64,000 nt of DNA from Megamerina dolium (Eukaryota > Arthropoda > Insecta > Diptera > Megamerinidae): NCBI GenBank assembly GCA_963854835.1, contig OY978525.1:75059628-75123627 (forward strand), in the 5' to 3' direction. Both the position numbers and the translations under genes were made by a program. The notes beneath the pieces are model-generated. The model had not been told where the DNA came from. It worked only from the letters and a program-made list of their open reading frames with translations, and did not search any database. Positions 11,250-22,500 of this stretch are shown in pieces. Position 1 is the first letter of the stretch. The number at the start of each line of letters is the position of its first letter.

Positions 11250-11681
11250 TGTAACGAGTATCGATAGTTGGTTACTCATCACTATTGTGACTGACACTAT
11301 TGGCAGCATCGAAACGAATGTCAACAAAAAGAAATAAGCGATAACCAGAACAAGCCAACGAGAAAGGAAGAGAAGAATCTCGATAAAGGAAGATTCTGGG
11401 GTGTTGCCAACAGAGTATAAATAGAGCCAGTGTTGAGAAGTGAGAATCAATCGAATTCCGAACGTGAATGCGCAAACATCTATACAGAGGCAAAAGTTGC
11501 TAGTACATTAAAGTGTTATTGTAAATAGTTGATTGTAAACAGAGTTGATTGTATATAGAGATTATAAAATAAATTGTTGCTGTATATAGTTGTATAAAAT
11601 AAGTGTTGCAGTTCTTATTAACAGAATCCAGTGATCGAACAAGGTAATTCAAATAGACGCTCACAGAATAAAAACGTAACA
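11250..11681 (+). repeat. Solo LTR of an LTR retrotransposon
   Basis: The 432-bp unit begins TGTAACG and ends CGTAACA, a short imperfect terminal inverted repeat of TG...CA type. It is flanked by ATAT at 11246-11249 and 11682-11685, a 4-bp target duplication as made by many Ty3/Gypsy integrases. Inside, TATAAATA at 11416-11423 is a credible TATA box, and AATAAA-like signals occur near 11568 and 11669. No internal region adjoins it, so it is a solo LTR left by LTR-LTR recombination. BEL/Pao origin cannot be excluded. Confidence 0.7.
11416..11423 (+). promoter_or_regulatory. TATA box inside the solo LTR
   Basis: TATAAATA in a GC-richer local context (GAGTATAAATAGAGCC), placed as expected for the U3/R boundary of an LTR. 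Transcription would proceed rightward. Confidence 0.5.
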
Positions 11682-11796
11682 ATATAAATTCGTATGTTAT
11701 TAATAAGTTGTTGTCTCGTTGCCAACTACTTGTTTATTATAATCTGTCAATATTTTATATGGGATTTTTTATTATTTCATACAATTTCCTATATTA

Positions 11797-12068
11797 GCTG
11801 CATTCTTTTGTAAGCGAGTTGCAAAACAACACCAAAAATAAACAAAATAAAGCAAGTGCAAATCAAAATTTATTTTAAATAAACGAATATATTTACCACA
11901 GATTCCGCAAATTGTTTCTTTTTTGTTTTTATTTCATTTATAAATTTCACGAATAACCATATATACAACCAGCGTTGCTAAGTAACTAAAGGGAAATTAT
12001 ATTCAAGTAAAGGGGAAATTAAATGAGAGTTGGTGTTCTTTTGCAATTCGGTTACAAAAGAATGCAGC
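11797..12068. mobile_element. TA-flanked MITE, 272 bp, family not recognised
   Basis: Left end GCTGCATTCTTTTGTAAGCG and right end (reverse complement) GCTGCATTCTTTTGTAACCG form imperfect terminal inverted repeats that extend for ~38 bp to ..AACACCAA. Both ends abut TA (11795-11796, 12069-12070), as for Tc1/mariner-type target duplication. The interior is AT-rich and non-coding. Confidence 0.65.
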
Positions 12069-12082
12069 TACTAGTGATTGTT

Positions 12083-12113
12083 CCTTTGTAACTCGCGTGC
12101 AAAAGAACGCAGC
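12083..12113. repeat. Extra copy of the MITE terminal repeat
   Basis: The reverse complement starts GCTGCGTTCTTTTGCACGCG, matching the TIR of the MITE at 11797-12068 in the orientation of its right end, and also abuts TA (12114-12115). It is a solitary end or a nested second copy. Confidence 0.55.
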
Positions 12114-12119
12114 TATTGA

Positions 12120-12750
12120 CTACACAACAAAGTGATTGCTGACATTTATAAACAAGAATGAAAATAAACATTCAAAGAACAAACGAGCTATTGCATTAAT
12201 GTCATATTGTGACACCATGAAAACAAATTCTATAGCATCTATATAGCATTCTCGGATCGGTTTTCTTAAATTTCTTCTTCATTTTAAAATTATATTTTTT
12301 ATAAAAACAAAATAAAGATATGTAAAATAGAAACCAGTCTACTATCCACAACCTCAATATAAGTGCCAAATTGACAAATAACGAGTGTGTGTGTCCACTT
12401 TCGTGTGTATACATAACACAAAAAAAACCTAATACTCATAGTCACAATTTGAAACGCATTTAACTGAAAGTGAACGAATTTATATAATACGAAAATACGA
12501 AAATGCGTCTCATCGCGGCGCATCGTATCGTGTCGAGTTTTATATAACCTGGATGTTAAAAGAAATTATTTGCAAGCATTAAATATCAAAAACCGAACCT
12601 ACGTTTCAAGTACAATTTTTGATAATTAAATTGATTTTAATGCGTTTTATTCCAAAAAAAAAATTCCGTAAGATCTTATTGGATCACCCTCAAGTGTTCA
12701 AGTGGTTTTAAACAAATACAGAGATAAATCAGTTTAAAACTTGTTATAAT
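12120..12750. other. AT-rich spacer
   Basis: No coding motif was found. The right part (12590-12750) weakly matches, in inverted orientation, sequence at about 14760-14900, so it probably belongs to the repeat noted at 12755. Confidence 0.4.
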
Positions 12751-12754
12751 ATTC

Positions 12755-12880
12755 CACGGTGCCCTTGAACCAAATTAAATAAAAAGGTCTTTCACCTGAA
12801 ATTTTCTTTTAGATTCTTTAAATATATTACTTCTAGATCACATAAAACCTAAAATGAAAATTCTGTATCTAGGGCTTTTT
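12755..12880 (+). repeat. Inverted repeat arm 1 (partner 14637-14760)
   Basis: Begins CACGGTGCCCTTGAACCAAA and runs through TTTTCTTTTAGATTCTT and TTCTAGATCACATAAAACC to AGGGCTTTT. The reverse complement of 14637-14760 shows the same blocks in the same order, roughly 75-80% identical. Family unknown. Confidence 0.75.
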
Positions 12881-13191
12881 AAGAAAATTTAACCTTTAAC
12901 ATGAATATTTAAATTGTTTTTTTGAGTGTTCTGTTTCTTTAATTTTTATTCTCCTATGCCAAGTTTCTATAACTAAGTAACATACAGGTAGAAAATATTT
13001 TTTATTTTCACATATATACCTTATTTAGTAATTATATGAATGTACTTAAATGATTTTTCGAATTTATTTTAAATGTAAACCATTGTAGTGGATGACGGCT
13101 CGAAGAAGTCGTTCTGCATAATCTGGATGATCAGAAGGTACTTTATTCATTTCCCAAAAAGACCTTAAAAAATCAAAATGTACTGATACCG

Positions 13192-13707
<516 letters not shown>

Positions 13708-13790
<83 letters not shown>
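13708..13790. repeat. (TA)n microsatellite right of the mariner MITE
   Basis: About 80 bp of TA separating the MITE from the truncated SINE at 13791. Confidence 0.95.
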
Positions 13791-13794
<4 letters not shown>

Positions 13795-13896
13795 AAATCT
13801 TTTCGATATTAAATTTATTATGCATCGGCCGGGAATTGAACCACGATCTACAGATCAGAAGGCCAACACGCTAACCACTGAGCCACGGCACCCACT
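13791..13896 (-). mobile_element. SINE, tRNA-like head only, truncated
   Basis: The reverse complement contains GCCGTGGCTCAGTGGTTAGC (A box), TGGTTCAATTCCCGGCCGAT (B box), and body sequence to TATCGAAAAGATTTTTC, where it stops at the (TA)n. It is the best preserved head after the copy at 37887. Confidence 0.85.
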
Positions 13897-14636
13897 TGGT
13901 CGATTACTCACTAAGAAAAGCGTCAGCATATTCACAAAATTGTTCTACATGAAAAATACTCCAAGAATTTTAGGCGTTATAATAACATCTAAACGTGTGT
14001 AACTTTTTTACACAAAACAACACAAAAATTAATGTATTTCAACAGTGCTCGAATTATATCATCAGGTTTGATTGGCCAGTTTTTTAACAGATTCTGAAGC
14101 ACGCCAATTCTCATAGTTCTGCATTATACATATATGCAGCAGATCTCAATTAACCCCAAAGATAAGCTTATCTTTGTGTACATAGAGCCAAATACATGGA
14201 TACGATATTATTTCAACTAATATGTTCAATCTTCAAACGAGTTTAGTTTCACTGGCTTTAGCATAATATGATATACATATATGTCTCTGACAGTAATTAC
14301 ATAGAGCGACTAGCAAAACGTAATTAGTATATAATATGTCATATCATTTTTCAATTGGACTTTCACAACTATCATTGCGTTTGCTTTCGAAAGCGCATAT
14401 AACATAATTTGCAGTAATTATCACATAAAATATCCAGGGATTTAATGCAATGAAATTCGTAGGTTAAAGTTGCTCCCACTCCGATAAATGTTCAGAAAAT
14501 ATCCAGGGAATTTAAGAAATAATCCATTAAAATATATGTGGTGACGTGTGTATGTTTAAGGCGTTCATATGTAAATAAAAAACAGGAATGAACAAATTCA
14601 AATTCATTCTGGAATTAAAAAATAAATGTTCTCGAG
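13897..14636. other. Unassigned AT-rich sequence between inverted repeats
   Basis: No convincing ORF. AAAATATCCAGGGA recurs at about 14428 and 14496 as a short direct repeat. Nothing else was recognised. Confidence 0.4.
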
Positions 14637-14760
14637 AAGCCCTGGTTACAGGATTTTTATTTTTGGTTTTATATGATCTAGAAGCCACATCTTTTAAGAA
14701 CCTAAAAGAAAATTCCAGCTGAAAATTCTTTTTATTTAATTTAGTTCAAGGGCACCGTGA
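14637..14760 (-). repeat. Inverted repeat arm 2 (partner 12755-12880)
   Basis: Reverse complement of arm 1, from AAGCCCTGG through GATCTAGAAGCC and CCTAAAAGAAAATTCC to TTCAAGGGCACCGTG. The minus-strand ORF 14741-14923, ending in CGITVPLN, has its stop codon in this arm. Confidence 0.75.
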
Positions 14761-14939
14761 TTCCACAGCGTTTTATGTTACTCACTTGGAACATCTTGAT
14801 ATATTTATTAATAGTTTTGAAATAGACATCATTGTCGGTTTTTGAATAATATAAGTCGTTTATATAATATCGGTTGCGATCTTGAGAATTTGCTGAGAAG
14901 TTGACTGTGGTTAATAGACCCATTGTGATGCCGCAGCTG

Positions 14940-15920
14940 GCTACACCATTTTCCTTGGGAACTAACCTAACCTTCGGGTAAAGCGTAATATGTTTCCCAG
15001 CTCACGATCAGCCAGCTCGGCCAAATTATGGATAAAGTTACAGCTCAAATGGGTCTTTTTGAGGTGAGCTAGTGCCGAACATTGTAGGTGAGTTTTGGAC
15101 TCTAGTTATTTCTCGTCTCCGCAGCTCCGGCAGTAGCCAGGTGCATCGATGCCTATCCTATTTGCATGCCTACTTATCAGGCAATGCCCCGTAATAATTC
15201 CCATCAACATACTAACCGCGTGTCTGTTAAGTGCTGGTATGTCTTTTGTTCATTTTATGTTGAGTGCTGGCCAGATTAAACGGGTAGTTGCACACGAATA
15301 TTCCAACTCCCATCTTCAATTCGTTTTCTATAATACTCTCCTTAACAGAAACAGCTTGCAATTTTGTACCCTTCTTTGCTAGATTATCCGCAGTCTCGTT
15401 CCTCAATACACTATATGAATGTGTTGATACCACAGAATGCAGGGTTGTCTCAATAGATCTGCATTTACAGTAGGCGTGTTGCGCCCTCGATATTCTTTTC
15501 GGGTAAATATTTCGTCGAATGTTTGTGTCAACCAATCTCCATAAAGTTTTTAAATGGAAAAATGGCAAGGTTATAGGTCTAAGGTCATTGGGACTGCACT
15601 GTAAAATTTTACATACCTTAGGAATAAATATTACGCTCACATCAGTCCAACTACTGATGTAGTCCAATTCTCTTTCGAGTTATGATATCTTTAGGTTAAG
15701 TGCACGAGAAGTGCCCCGAAAGTGGGCTTGAATTGGAGGAAAGTACAACCCGAAAATGTGTTTCCAGAAGAATTTCCTGTGCTTCGTTGCTACTACAATA
15801 GATGCCCAAGTTCCGTTTGATTTCAGCAGATAGTTTGGACAACGAGGTTTCTTTGATAGAATTTTCCGATTCGCGTAAATGTTACCAAGAAGTACGCTGC
15901 GCTTTCCTAATTTCATATTT
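14940..15920 (-). pseudogene. LOA-like LINE ORF2 remnant with RT-RNase H deletion
   Basis: The minus strand encodes scattered parts of a LOA-type ORF2: pre-RT linker near 15850-15680; RT motifs 1-2 at 15667-15460 (VIFIPK, DLRPITLPFFHLKTL, RAQHAYCKCRSIET); then an abrupt join to the end of RNase H (NETADNLAKKGT) at about 15400; then the C-terminal segment (GIITGH and a CRSC zinc-knuckle-like Cys pair at 15105-15200). The catalytic RT core and most of RNase H are deleted. Several frames are needed. Inactive. Confidence 0.6.
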
Positions 15921-16740
15921 GTAAGTTCGTAAATGAAATTGTATAGGTCCCAGTCTTCTACTTTCTTTCCTGTTTCCTAAGTGGACAGCTTTCGTCTAAT
16001 GCCTGATTGAGTATCTGTGTGAGAGATTACACCAGCTGATCTGAATTATTTATTCTGGTGGGTGCCTGCAGATACTTATTTGTTAAGGTTTCCTTAGCTA
16101 TAAGCTTATACAAGTTCCAGCCCATCACTGATAATTTCGGAAAAGATTTGGACCTGGAGTCTGTGTTAAAGTTAAAATTGATATAAAGGGTGATAAGAGA
16201 ATGAGTGTTCGTCAAAAACTCTTCATTTTGTGATTATATCCGTAACAGAGTTAGAGAGGAGAGTGACATCTAGAACCTCCAGACGGTTATTACTAATGTT
16301 GCCATGTCGCCATTATTACATATAAGACGGTAGGTACTTAAAAGAAAATTTAAAAATGACACTCCTTTCGTTTGATCTGGCGTTTCGATTTAATGCCGAA
16401 ATTAATCACACCTGCGGTCTTAGCTAGAGGTTCCAAGGATTCTTTGTTTATGATCAGGCAAATCGGCCTGGTAGTTTCTCCATTTGGGCTATTTTGTGTT
16501 GGATGATGCTCATTGCCTCTCTGAAGAAGTTTAAGGACTTTCTCAAGGTCGTAGCTATGGCCACACTTCTCTGAGTTTGGCCATAGCTAGCTTGTAAAGC
16601 ATCAATGACCTTTGGTCCGAGCATGCTACAAGCATTATACGTGACTGGTGATATCCCACGTCACGAATTGATGGTGCTGGAGTTGAATGTTCATCCACCA
16701 TATCAAACAATTCCTAAACAATTCTCCAGTTAGCTGAGCT
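15921..16740. other. Unassigned sequence with possible LINE or LTR-element traces
   Basis: No ORF with recognisable motifs. Moderate GC compared with its neighbours hints at decayed element sequence, but I cannot name it. Confidence 0.3.
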
Positions 16741-17359
16741 GATTCTATCGTATTCCAAATTTTAAATCAGCTAGCAGTCTTAACTCGTTTCCAAAAATTC
16801 CAAAGTGGCAGTCGTATCATGTTGTGCGCATCGAAATGCCATGAGGAACGTTGGTACATGCACTTCCCATTCGTTTTGGTATCTATCTACGAACTTTCTC
16901 AGATATTCCTCCAAAGTACGGTTAAACCGTTCTACCATGACATGAAATTGTGGATGCAAAGGTGTTGTACATGTTCTGCGTATGCCTAACATACGCCACA
17001 CGCTTGGAATACAACTCATTCGAAATTTCAACCTTGTTTTGACTGTACTCTATCTACACCAAAACGAGTAATCCATTGGTTGACGAATACTTCGGCAAAT
17101 GTACTAGCTTCTTAATTTGGAATAGGGTATACTTCAGACCATTTACTGAAGTAATCTATAACCACCAGAGCATCCTTGTTCCTTGCGTTGTTTGTTGGAT
17201 GTGGTCTGCTATATCCAGAGGAATTCGCTCAAATAGAGCACCTACAGTGTATTGATTCATTTTACCTCGACTTTTCTTAGTGAGACCTTTGGCCATTACT
17301 CATTGTTCATACTTTCGAATTCAATCCGCGATATAGTCATGGCCAGTGTTCATACCGCT
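16740..17359 (-). pseudogene. Ty3/Gypsy integrase fragment
   Basis: The frame at 17031-16780 carries the end of a retroviral-type integrase core: GIRRTCTTPLHPQFHVMVERFNRTLEEYLRKFV, where the TTPLHPQ..G.VERFNRTL block includes the catalytic Glu region, and then FLMAFRCAQHDTTATLEF. Upstream to 17350 the frame decays. In the family the enzyme inserts the cDNA into host DNA. It is separated from the rest of the element by a LOA fragment and has several stops. Confidence 0.75.
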
Positions 17360-17870
17360 GAGCTAAAAGAGCTATCAACACAAAATATCTACAAATAGCG
17401 GATTGTAGGTGGAAAATTCTAACGAAATGTAAAACTAGTAGGTCACTGTGGCCTACATACAATCATAAACAATCAATGTTACTGATAAACAGGGACCGTA
17501 AAGACGTCTTTAGGCTGACGGCAGTCATTACTGGCTTCAGACTCATCGGAGAACAGGGGGCCAAAATGGGAATGTCCCATAACGATTTCTGTCACAGTTG
17601 TAACCAAGTGGAAGAAAAGAGAACGGTCTTCCACTTCCCTTGTAAATTCCCTACCCTTTGGAAGCAGAGAATGAACACCCTAGGAAAACCATTCTTCAAC
17701 AGCATTGAGGAGTTGGCGGAAGTAAACATTAGCAACCTCCTAAGGTTTTTAAACAGCACGATCTGGATTTAACCGTGCTGCCCACACAAACAACCTAACG
17801 AATAGTTGGAAGCGCGATTGTGAAGTGGTGACTCATGGATGAGTCACCACTTCAACCAACCAACCAACCA
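17360..17870 (+). pseudogene. 5'-truncated LOA-like LINE, C-terminus and 3' end
   Basis: Plus-strand ORF2 end: LTAVITGFRLIGEQGAKMGM, then CHSC..VEEKRTVFHFPCKFP, a degenerate Cys/His knuckle, ending STIWI at 17772. It matches the C-terminus of LOA-3 (TAHWAIGTHAEKMGI, CRSC, HFLCKCP). The 3'UTR carries a perfect 16-bp-stem hairpin and a (CAAC)n tail. It sits inside the Gypsy remnant. Confidence 0.7.
17821..17870 (+). other. 3'-terminal hairpin plus (CAAC)n tail of LOA fragment
   Basis: TGAAGTGGTGACTCAT, loop GG, then its perfect complement ending at 17854, directly followed by ACCAACCAACCAACCA. Probably part of the element's 3' end recognised by its RT. Confidence 0.75.
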
Positions 17871-19250
17871 TCACTAGAAGATTATTAGTGACTTTTCCAT
17901 CTTCACTTTCCCATACTCGGAATAGACATCCATCTCTCAAGTGCAGGCTTTGCCATTGCGACCAGTATGCCTTTGCTATTGGATTCTCATTAGCCATTTC
18001 CTGTCAATTAGGCTCCTTGTATTCCATAATCTTTACGAGATCTGAGTCTTTCCATTGATTTTCTTGAACTCGTTCTGTGGTCCATAACTCTTCTGACAAG
18101 ATATTCGGAAGTCGTACGTTGACAATGTGAATTTGGTTTCCTACTCTGGAACAATGTTTATTATCCCTGCTGCAAGTACGACGAGATGGAGTATCAGCAT
18201 TATCACGATGATCTGCATTACGATATTCATGTCGTTCCCCTGGAGAATTCGATCTTAAATGCTTGCGTCGAAGGCGGCAATCATGTGCTAAATGCCCTCT
18301 CTTGTGGCGTATGAAGCACTTAGTAGTAAATTTGTTTTCACGTAGGCCTGTTGTTCTTGCTTCTCGTTGCACTACTGATTTTACTGCCTGACGCACTGCT
18401 TCAACTAGATCTGTTGTTTCTGCTGTTAGTTAACGTACTTGTGGCATTGGTCGACACATCATACTCGCTGATTCATACGTCCTGTGTGACATGACTAGAG
18501 CACGCATTGTCTCTCCATCACGTATGCCATCTATGAATGCCTCTAATTTCTTCTTCTTTTTTCGATGAATTCTTCCGAATTATCGGAGAACGCAAGATGT
18601 CATAAGCGCTATATATCGGAAGCGAAATCCTGAAGGCTCTCATTACACCGTTGCCCTCTCGATCTTAATTCCACTCGATGCAATTGGCTATTATATTAAT
18701 TTCCATATCAAGACTTCTGACTCATTATCCTTTCATATCACTATTAAAGTAGTGGTCTTGTCACTATCATCCCATTGATTTTTCGAAGCTGTTGTCTCGA
18801 ACTGGAGCTTGAGACTGTTGAATGGCGTGGTTCCATCAAATGTTGGTGGCTTTAGTTTAGTTATACTTGATTCTCTTATCACTGATGTAGATGATCTGTT
18901 TATTTTTAGTTGATTGAGTTCGTGCTCTAATTTCTCGAACGTAGCACCAAGTTGTCTACATATTCTTTTAGATCAGTGACTTTTTTAGTAATGGCACCAG
19001 AAATTTCCTGAAATCTGAGTTCATTTCCTTTTGGTACATTTTCGATGATCTATTTTTGGAGAGCCGAACATTCTTAAATTTCCTTATGCAATCCACTAAT
19101 AACGACCTCCTGGCATGCCGTGTTCTTAAAGTCTGTAGTCAATTGTTTTCTGGAATTCCCCAATAACATTTTCTGGGAGAGCCTAATGTTCTTGAAACTC
19201 GAATTAACCCTGTTAGATCACTGGATTCTGTCAATAATAATGGCAATACT
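17871..19250 (-). pseudogene. Ty3/Gypsy gag and pol-linker remnants
   Basis: 17990-17880 resembles the segment between RNase H and integrase (AKAYWSQWQSLHLRDGCLFRVWES). 18396-18250 carries a degenerate CCHC knuckle, CFIRHKRGHLAHDC, with the second Cys changed to Arg, after a gag-like tail. 18420-18650 resembles gag capsid helices in broken frames. Protease and RT are absent between gag and the linker, so a large internal deletion occurred. The 5' boundary is uncertain. Confidence 0.55.
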
Positions 19251-19479
19251 TATTTTGTATACTGAGCGAACAAACGCATAGTAAAATTACATATTTTTAT
19301 TTGAATTTCAATCAGGGGTTCATGCATGTATTTCAAAAATAGTATATAAAATTTTCAAATGAAAAAATAATGTGATCCTTAAATTGCGTCACAGTGTAAT
19401 ATATATATATTACGTCAATTATAAGCATATTTTATATGCATACACGTACATACATATTTATACACATATATATATCCAA
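19251..19479. other. AT-rich spacer
   Basis: Short TA tracts, no coding or repeat match apart from the beginning of repeat X near 19480. Confidence 0.4.
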
Positions 19480-19526
19480 TGGGAAAATATGTCATGCATT
19501 ACTGTTTTTATGCAAAAACACATTAC
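19480..19526 (+). repeat. Repeat X copy 1, left part
   Basis: GGGAAAATATGTCATGCATTAC followed by TGCAAAAACACATTAC matches 39634-39690 (GAGAAAATGTGGCATACATTAC, TGCAAAAACACCATGC). The remainder of this copy continues at 22903 on the far side of RTE copy B. Confidence 0.7.
19515..19526. repeat. Left target-site duplication of RTE copy B
   Basis: AAAACACATTAC, exactly repeated at 22891-22902. Confidence 0.9.
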
Positions 19527-22500
19527 TACTTACTTATGTGGCCATAACAACCGAATATCGATTTAGGCCGAAAATAACATGCTTCGCCAGCCATCTCTGT
19601 TCTTCGCTAGCTGGCGCCAGTTAGAAATTCCAAGCGCCGTCAGGTTCTCCAGTACTTGGTCTTTCCACCGGAGGTTTGGTCTTCCTCTTTTGCGTCGTCC
19701 TCCAGCGAGTTCCGAATATAACACCTTCTTAGCTGGAGCGTGTTCTTCCATTCGCTCGACATGACCTAGCCAGCGCAGCCGCTGGATTTTGATGCGCTTT
19801 ACTATGTCAATATCGGCATACAGCTCGTACAGCTCATGGTTGTACCTTATTCGGTACTCGCCACCAACGCAAATAGGTCCAAAGATCTTGCGTAGGACTT
19901 TTCTCTCGAAAACTCCAAGTATTCGCTCATCCGAGGTGGAAATTGTCCAGGCTTCAGCGCCATATGTTAGGACAGGCATGATGAGAGACTTGTAGAGTGT
20001 AGTTTTCGTTCTTCGAGAGAGGGCTCGACTTCTCAATTGCTTACCCAGCCCAAAGTAACACCTGTTAGCAAGAGTTATCCTACGCATGATCTCCAAGCTG
20101 ACGTCATTACTGCTGTTAATGCTGGTTCCAAGATAGACAAAGTCCCTTACTACTTCAAAAGCGTAGTTGTCAACAGTGACGTGCTGTCCAAGACGCCGGG
20201 ACTCTTTGTTTGTTGACACTAGATACTTCGTCTTGCCCTCGTTCACCGTGAGACCCATCCGACGCGACTCTCTTTCCAACTCTGAGAATGCTGCACTGAC
20301 TGCTCGCGTGTTCATGCCGATTATGTCAATATCGTCGGCATACGCTAACAGCATGACACTTTTGTTGAAGATAGTGCCATTATGTCGTAGATCAGCAGCT
20401 CGTATTATTTTCTCCATAATAAGATTGAAGAAGTCGCACGATAACGAATCACCTTGTCTGAAACCCCGTTCGGTATTAAACGGTGCGGAGAGGTCCTTCC
20501 CAATTTTCACTGCACAACGGGAGTTATGCAGTGTCATTCTACAAAGTCGAATGAGCTTTGCAGGAATACCGAACTCAGACATTGTTGCGTAGAGGTAATC
20601 CCTTACCGGACTGTCGAAAGCGGCTTTATAATCAACAAATAGGTGGTGTGTGTCGATCTGTTTTTCTTGGGTCTTCTCCAGGATTTGGCGCAGTGTGAAA
20701 ATCTGGTCGATGGTGGATTTACCAGGTCTGAAGCCACACTGATAAGGTCCAATCAGGTTGCTGAGCATAGGCTTCAATCTTTCACACAGTACGCTCGATA
20801 GAACCTTGTACGCGATGCTCAGGAGACTTATTCCACGGTAGTTGGCGCAAATTGTGGGGTCTCCTTTTTTATGTACAGGACAGAGAACACTGAGCCTCCA
20901 ATCATCAGGCATGCTTTCATCCGACCATATTCTGCTTATGAGCTGGTGCATGCGGGTGAGCAGCTCATCGCCTCCGGTCTTAAACAACTCGGCAGGCAGG
21001 CCATCAGCACCTGCAGCTTTGTTGTTCTTCAGCCTTAAAATGGCCGTTTCAACCTCGTCATAGTCGGGTGGTGGAACATCAACACCATCATCTGTAATTG
21101 GGGTTATCGGGCATTCTCCTCCACTGGCGGAATTGTTCGTAGCATCGCCATTCAGTAACGTGGAGAAGTGTTCCCTCCATAGGCTCAGTACACTCTGGAC
21201 ATCCGTAACCAGATTCCCATTTCCATCACGACAAGAAGAGGCTCCGGAATTTAAACCTCCACTCAGGCGCTTGATCTTTTCAAAGAATTTTCGAGTCTCA
21301 TTCTTGTCGGTGCACATCTCTATCTCCTCACACTCGCGTCTTTCCAACTCCCTCTTCTTGCGCCTGAAAAGACGTCTCTCTGCACTCCTTTTCTCTCTAT
21401 ACCGCTCCTTAACAGCTCGCGTTACGCCTGCACGCAGGGTTTTTCTGTAGGCGGCGTCTTTCTCTGCGGTAGCGTCGCGACACTCCTGATCATACCACTC
21501 ATTCCTCAGAGGCCGGTAGTAACCGATTACCTCCTCGGCAGCAGTAGTCATGGAGTGGGATATATGTGTCCACCGTGCGCATGTATCATCAAGTGGGGGA
21601 GTGTTCTGCATAAGCAGATCCGATAGTCGAGTGGAAAATGCATCTGCTGTCTCTGGTGATTGCAGCTTACTGACGTCGAGCTTTCTCTGTGTGGGACTTC
21701 TCTTGTTATTTGCGACACATAGGCGTGTGCGCACCTTAGCTGCAACAAGGTAGTGATCCGAGTCGATGTTGGCACCACGGATCGATTTCACGTCCATCAC
21801 ACTGGAAGCATGCCTTCCGTCAATCAACACATGATCAATTTGGTTTCTTGTACGATGATCTGGAGACAGCCATGTCGCTTTGTGGATGTCGAGATGCTGG
21901 AATCTGGTACCACCAATTACCATGTTTCGTGCTGCGGCGAAGTCGATCAGCCTCATTCCGTTATCGGAGGTGTTTTGGTGGAGGCTGAATTTTCCGACAG
22001 TTGGACCAAAGGTACCTTCCTTGCCCACCCTGGCATTAAAGTCGCCAAGCACGATTTTGATATCGTGGCGGGGGCAGCGGTCATAAGCTTCTTCGAGGCG
22101 CTGAAAGAAGCTCTCCTTGGTCACATTGTCCTTCTCATCCGTCGGAGCGTGGGCACATATAAGGCTGATGTTGAAAAATTTTGCCTTGATGCGGATTGTG
22201 GCCAGCCGTTCGTTCACAGGCGTGAACTGTGAGACAAGATGTCGTAGTCTCTTTCTGACCAAAAATCCACATCCTAATTCGTGCCTTTCAGCATGGCAAC
22301 TGTAGTAGATGTCACAGGACGCTCTTTTGGAGCAGCCCTGTCCTGTCCATCGCATTTCCTGGAGAGCGGTGATGTCAGCTCTGTATTTTTCGAGGACATC
22401 AACCAGCTGGATAGAGGCACCCTCCCTATAAAGGGATCGGACATTCCAGGTGCATATCCGTAAATCATTGTCCTTTTTTCGTTTGCGGGGGTCAACAACA

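Noticed and set aside
14741..14923. Small minus-strand ORF that reads like a normal protein (60 codons)
   Set aside because: Its end lies inside an inverted repeat and the other arm does not conserve the frame; no family recognised. Kept only as a remark.
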